A stretch of DNA of 64,000 bases from an uncultured Alphaproteobacteria bacterium. GTDB lineage: Bacteria > Pseudomonadota > Alphaproteobacteria > Rhodobacterales > Rhodobacteraceae. Made by a program: the position numbers and the translations under genes. The DNA is taken from the NCBI GenBank assembly GCA_913031285.1, contig CAJWEI010000001.1, positions 1 to 64,000 of the forward strand, written 5' to 3'. Below are positions 60,358-64,000 of the stretch, one piece after another. The notes under the pieces were generated by a model. That model ran no database searches and was not told the origin of the DNA. It saw nothing but the letters and a program-made list of their open reading frames with translations. Numbering within the stretch: position 1 is the stretch's first letter; every line of letters starts with the position of its first letter.

Positions 60358-61728
60358 TTAATAGCTAAAATTATCAAAGATATGATTTATATCTTCTCCC
60401 CATTCGCCATAATAAAGATCCAACAATTCGTCAGCGGGCGTTTTTCTCATGTCGAGGCTGTCTTTTAGAGCATTTAAAAAATGGCTCTCATCATGTAAAA
60501 GGCCTTGTACTCCAATTTTAGCCCGTGACCTCAGTCCTGCTTCCGATATTGAGACAACTTCCTTTGCAATATCAATCATTTTCTGACCTTTAACGACGGC
60601 GTCGAGGCCGTTAATAGAAGCAGCAATGCGCCACGCTTCGCGCGTCTCACTATCCCAGCCTTTCGCAAGATCCCAAGCGGCATCCAAGGACGACTGATCA
60701 TAACAGATGCCCACCCAAAACGCTGGAAGTGCGCAAAGCCTACGCCATGGTCCGCCGTCTGCCCCGCGCATCTCTATGAATTTCTTCAATCGTGCTTCTG
60801 GAAAGATTGTTGTTAGGTGATCTGCCCAATCGCTAAGTGTTGGCGTTTCTCCTGGAAGAGCTGGCAAGTCGCCTTTTAAGAAATCACGGAAAGACTGGCC
60901 CAGGGCATTAATATACCTACCATCGCGATAGACAAAATACATAGGTACATCTAAAGCATAATCTACCCACGCTTCGAAGCCGAAACCATCCTGAAAAACA
61001 AATGGAAGCATGCCCGTACGATTATCATCAAGTGATCTCCAGACACGGCTGCGCCAACTCTTATGGCCGTTCGGTTTACCCTCAAAAAATGGTGAATTTG
61101 CAAAGAGTGCAACTGCAACAGGTTGGAGTGCAAGTGCGACCCGCATTTTTAAAACCATGTCCGCTTCACTGGAAAAATCAAGGTTAACTTGAACACATGA
61201 GGTTCTGTACATCATGGATTTTCCCATCGTTCCCACCTGATCCATATAGTCGGTCATAAGCTTGTATCGACCTTTAGGCATCATTGGCATTTCATCATAC
61301 TTCCACGATGGAGCGGCCCCCAAACCAATAAAGCCGACGCCTAAACCGTCGGCAATAGATTTCACTTCTTTTAGATGGATGTTTACTTCGTCACAGGTTT
61401 CATGAATTGTCTCTAGCGTCGCTCCGGAAAGTTCTAGCTGACCGCCTGGCTCAAGAGATACATTTGCACCGTTTTTCTCCAAACCGATGAGTTTTCCGCG
61501 CTCTTCAATGGGCGCCCAATTGTATATGTCTCTTAATCCTTCAAGTAAAGCTAGGATAGATCTTTCTCCTTCGTAGGGCAAAGGAAGTAATGTATCCTTG
61601 AAATAGCCGAATTTTTCATGTTCAGTACCAATGCGCCAATCCTCTTTGAGTTTGCAGCCCGATGCAAGATACTCCATCATTTGCTCTGGACGTTCGATAG
61701 CTCCGCCGCCTGATTGTGGTATGGACAT
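60358..61728 (-). CDS. gshA: Glutamate-cysteine ligase
   Basis: First step of glutathione synthesis. The 456-residue protein is of the plant/alphaproteobacterial (GCS2) type: WRIGTEHEKFGY, VSLEPGGQLELSGA, MYRTSCVQVNLDF, FANSPFFEGKPNGHKSWRSR and FIEMRGADGGPWRRLCALPA. GAGGA precedes the ATG. Length is normal for this class. Confidence 0.95.
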   Translation of the reverse strand: MSIPQSGGGAIERPEQMMEYLASGCKLKEDWRIGTEHEKFGYFKDTLLPLPYEGERSILALLEGLRDIYNWAPIEERGKLIGLEKNGANVSLEPGGQLELSGATLETIHETCDEVNIHLKEVKSIADGLGVGFIGLGAAPSWKYDEMPMMPKGRYKLMTDYMDQVGTMGKSMMYRTSCVQVNLDFSSEADMVLKMRVALALQPVAVALFANSPFFEGKPNGHKSWRSRVWRSLDDNRTGMLPFVFQDGFGFEAWVDYALDVPMYFVYRDGRYINALGQSFRDFLKGDLPALPGETPTLSDWADHLTTIFPEARLKKFIEMRGADGGPWRRLCALPAFWVGICYDQSSLDAAWDLAKGWDSETREAWRIAASINGLDAVVKGQKMIDIAKEVVSISEAGLRSRAKIGVQGLLHDESHFLNALKDSLDMRKTPADELLDLYYGEWGEDINHIFDNFSY

Positions 61729-61782
61729 TACGTGAAATTCCTCTGTGCTATACTCATGGTGTGCTTAGCTTTTATATTACTG

Positions 61783-62304
61783 TCAATGGAGGTATCGATC
61801 ATTTCTTCCATAATCGTTACGTCGCCAAATCATGGCTGAATGTTTGGTGTCTCGGGATATCTGACCAACCATATTTTCCAGATTTAGCCCTTTTAGCTCT
61901 GCAAATGCATCAAACAGTATCTCTCCACCCTTTGCAGTGATGGGAATGATAAGCGATGAATGTCCATTTTGATCCAGTCGCCAACTCCGCATATTGTCGT
62001 GCGTTACCAAGCTGACGCCAGTAATATCGCCTATTGCAATCGTACCGCCTTCTTTAGGGCTAAAATAAGTGATTTGGCCCTCTATAAGACTGACAATTCC
62101 TGGGGCTGAGCCTGTCACCCGGAAGCGGCCGCGCTGCTGTCCAACAAAAATTGTGATTGCACCCAAGAGCATTGTGACCGCCCCCGCTAATTTTAGAAGA
62201 CCAAAGCTGGTGAGATACCAGTTTCCTCCAATTGCAACCACCAGAAAACCAATGACAAATTCACGCCATCTCCAAAACGATGCTTTGATCTCAGGTCTTA
62301 TCAT
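61783..62304 (-). CDS. Small membrane protein of unknown function
   Basis: A 173-residue protein with two close membrane segments at about residues 15-55 (EFVIGFLVVAIGGNWYLT, LAGAVTMLLGAITIFVG) and a soluble domain with alternating strands (GIVSLIEGQITYFSP, GTIAIGDITGVSLV) that may resemble a PH-like fold. I recognise no family. Its start overlaps the rsmE stop (ATGA), so the two are co-translated; gshA follows. The linkage rsmE-this gene-gshA with ubiA divergent seems typical of Rhodobacterales. Confidence 0.75.
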   Translation of the reverse strand: MIRPEIKASFWRWREFVIGFLVVAIGGNWYLTSFGLLKLAGAVTMLLGAITIFVGQQRGRFRVTGSAPGIVSLIEGQITYFSPKEGGTIAIGDITGVSLVTHDNMRSWRLDQNGHSSLIIPITAKGGEILFDAFAELKGLNLENMVGQISRDTKHSAMIWRRNDYGRNDRYLH

Positions 62305-63023
62305 CTCCAGTCCCCAAGTGCGTTTTGCCAGAGCGTTAGTGCGGCAACAGCCGCCGTGTCAGCCCGTAGGATTCTTGGACCCAAGCTTAAGGAGAAACTA
62401 TTTTGCATGGAATGGATATACTTACGCTCTTTTTCAGAAAATCCACCTTCCGGGCCTAAAAGAATTGCCCATTTGCCTTTTGGGAGATCTTTAGTTTCCA
62501 CCCTTTCACCTACTTTTTCTTCATCACAAAACAATAAAAACCGATCCATAGGCCAATTGGACAATAGTTTTTCGAGGCGGCCTATATCTGTGACCTTGGG
62601 GATAAATGTACCGCCGCATTGCTCAGCTGCACCAATTGCGTGATCTTGTAACCTTTCACGCCTTATCCTTTCAGAATTTGTAAAATCTGTTTGCAAAGGG
62701 AGAATGCGGGCCACGCCGAGCTCCGTCGCTTTTTCTACAATGAAGTCGGTTCGAGCCTTTTTAATTGGAGCAAACATTAGCCAGACGTCTGGCGGATTTT
62801 GCTGAGGCTTAGTTATTTCAAGACAACGCACCACCCCCTGTTTTTTTCTAGCAAAGTCAATCTGCGCAAGCCATTCGCCGTTTTTGCCATTGAAAAGTCT
62901 AATGTGATCTCCCTTTGACTTACGCATCACGGAAAATATGTAGTGTGCCTGCGTCCGGCTCAAATGAACCAATTGCGCCTCAGACAGTGGGTGGTCTACA
63001 AAGAGTCTGATCTTAGTTTTCAT
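62301..63023 (-). CDS. rsmE: 16S rRNA U1498 N3-methyltransferase
   Basis: SPOUT-class methyltransferase of 240 residues acting on 16S rRNA. Motifs: HYIFSVMRKSKGDHIRLFNG, FIVEKATELGVARILPLQT, WAILLGPEGGFSEKE and LSLGPRILRADTAAVAAL. The frame is open to 63122, but the ATG at 63023 gives the conserved MKTKIRLFVDHPL start. The start lies only 12 bases from the divergent ubiA start. Confidence 0.94.
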   Translation of the reverse strand: MKTKIRLFVDHPLSEAQLVHLSRTQAHYIFSVMRKSKGDHIRLFNGKNGEWLAQIDFARKKQGVVRCLEITKPQQNPPDVWLMFAPIKKARTDFIVEKATELGVARILPLQTDFTNSERIRRERLQDHAIGAAEQCGGTFIPKVTDIGRLEKLLSNWPMDRFLLFCDEEKVGERVETKDLPKGKWAILLGPEGGFSEKERKYIHSMQNSFSLSLGPRILRADTAAVAALTLWQNALGDWR

Positions 63024-63035
63024 GAAAGATAATAT

Positions 63036-63992
63036 ATGGCTGAGCGGAGTAGAACGGAAGAGGCTACAGGACAAGTTTCTGATGCAGTCAAGGGCAACTG
63101 GGTCGATACGTTGGCTCCTCAATTTAGTCAGCCCTATTTAAGGCTGTCACGGGCGGATCGGCCAATCGGAACATGGCTGTTGTTGATTCCTTGTTGGTGG
63201 GGTCTTCTACTTGCCATTTTGAAAGATGGTGAGGCCAGTCTAGTAGACTTATGGATTTTTGTTGGCTGTGCTTTTGGAGCATTTTTGATGCGTGGCGCCG
63301 GGTGTACTTGGAATGATATTACCGATCGAAACTATGATGGCGCAGTCGCGCGAACAAAATCACGTCCCATTCCTTCTGGTCAGGTGAGTGTACTAAAAGC
63401 TTTTGTCTGGATGGGATTACAGGCTTTGCTTGCATCGTTAATCTTGTTTTCATTTAACTGGGTCGCAATTACTTTGGGATTTATATCTTTGTTTCCAGTA
63501 ATGATATATCCGTTTGCAAAACGGTTCACTTGGTGGCCTCAGGGTTTTCTTGGAATTGCCTTTAATTGGGGAGCTTTGCTTGCCTTTGCAGCCCATAGTG
63601 GTGCGCTGCATGGATCTGCAATCCTTTTGTATCTGAGTGGCGTAACATGGACACTTTTTTATGATACGATTTACGCGCATCAAGACAAAGAAGACGATGC
63701 ATTGATTGGGATCAAATCAACTGCGCGGCTGTTTGGGGATGCGACAAATATTTGGTTATGGGGGTTCTCGCTGTTGAGCAGTTTTTTAATGCTTGGGGCG
63801 CTCTTTTTTGGGACCTCAGGATTAAGCCTTATAATCTCGGGTTTCGGCGTGCTTGGTTTTTGGGTTCATTTGGTGTGGCAGGTCCGTCAAGTGAACTTTG
63901 ACAATGCCGAAGATTTATTAAGAATTTTCCGGTCAAATCGAAATGCTGGTCTTATTCCACTGATGTTTTTTGCCAGTGCGGTTATACTTTAA
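63036..63992 (+). CDS. ubiA: 4-hydroxybenzoate polyprenyltransferase
   Basis: Attaches the polyprenyl chain to 4-hydroxybenzoate in ubiquinone synthesis; an integral membrane enzyme with about eight or nine helices. The two aspartate-rich motifs are NDITDRNYDGAVARTKSRP and YAHQDKEDDALIG. The 318-residue protein starts at an ATG with a weak ribosome-binding site. The sequence RLSRADRPIGTWLLL begins the conserved part. Confidence 0.95.
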   Translation: MAERSRTEEATGQVSDAVKGNWVDTLAPQFSQPYLRLSRADRPIGTWLLLIPCWWGLLLAILKDGEASLVDLWIFVGCAFGAFLMRGAGCTWNDITDRNYDGAVARTKSRPIPSGQVSVLKAFVWMGLQALLASLILFSFNWVAITLGFISLFPVMIYPFAKRFTWWPQGFLGIAFNWGALLAFAAHSGALHGSAILLYLSGVTWTLFYDTIYAHQDKEDDALIGIKSTARLFGDATNIWLWGFSLLSSFLMLGALFFGTSGLSLIISGFGVLGFWVHLVWQVRQVNFDNAEDLLRIFRSNRNAGLIPLMFFASAVIL

Positions 63993-64000
63993 TTGCACAG

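Overview
The window reads as a chromosomal segment of an alphaproteobacterium of the Rhodobacterales (Roseobacter/Rhodobacter side). The reasons are the Rhodobacter-type photosynthesis block bchXYZ-pufQBALMX-dxs, the dnaA-rpsT neighbourhood with ubiE-ubiB, a class I lysyl-tRNA synthetase, the 41-residue alphaproteobacterial form of ribosomal protein bL36, and the rppH-ctpA-envC-gpmI-rlmH-rsfS block. The DNA leans AT-rich by eye, most strongly between genes. The organism probably makes bacteriochlorophyll a and a type-2 reaction centre; presence of PufX and absence of pufC after pufM point to a Rhodobacter-style RC-LH1 core without a bound tetrahaem cytochrome.

Layout. 1-8605 (+): end of a photosynthesis gene cluster: chlorophyllide reductase (bchX partial, bchY, bchZ), pufQ, LH1 beta and alpha, reaction centre L and M, a PufX-like protein, then dxs for isoprenoid precursors. 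Hairpins sit after pufQ, between pufA and pufL, and between pufX and dxs. 8656-14218 (-): rppH, ctpA, an EnvC-like protein, gpmI, rlmH, rsfS. 14770-18428 (+): leuC, leuD, leuB. 18560-20452 (-): pncA-pncB for NAD salvage. 20684-25045: an orphan hybrid histidine kinase with an eroded ATP-binding domain and an envelope group of two L,D-transpeptidases around a CAP-domain lipoprotein. 25230-30156 (-): a 23S rRNA uridine methyltransferase-like protein and a tandem pair of ABC exporters. 30864-36010: cca, a CoA-pyrophosphatase-like NUDIX protein, hslO, a second NUDIX protein and ilvA. 36912-46071: argG, rpmJ and tRNA-Val, N-formylglutamate amidohydrolase, dinB, a QmcA/NfeD pair, a DUF4864-like protein, lysS, a TerB-like protein and nadD. 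46253-57385: ettA and the replication/repair block gyrB, recF, dnaN, dnaA, rpsT, an enoyl-CoA hydratase and mutM. 57584-63992: ubiE-ubiB, gshA, a small membrane protein, rsmE and ubiA.

The genes link into a few themes. Photosynthesis draws isoprenoids from dxs and quinone from ubiA, ubiE and ubiB. NAD salvage and synthesis are covered by pncA, pncB and nadD. Replication and repair genes surround dnaA, and ribosome biogenesis and translation factors are scattered throughout (rsfS, rlmH, rsmE, ettA, rpmJ, rpsT, lysS, cca).

Tight overlapping operons alternate with long AT-rich gaps of roughly 350-900 bases. Several gaps hold short protein-like fragments that look like remains of decayed genes. 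I see no insertion sequence, prophage, CRISPR array or defence system, and no clearly new multi-gene system. The most unusual items are the divergent PufX with its hairpin-rich 3' region, the kinase with damaged G1 and G2 boxes, the two-transpeptidase/CAP group, and a possible nonsense-interrupted gene after ubiB.
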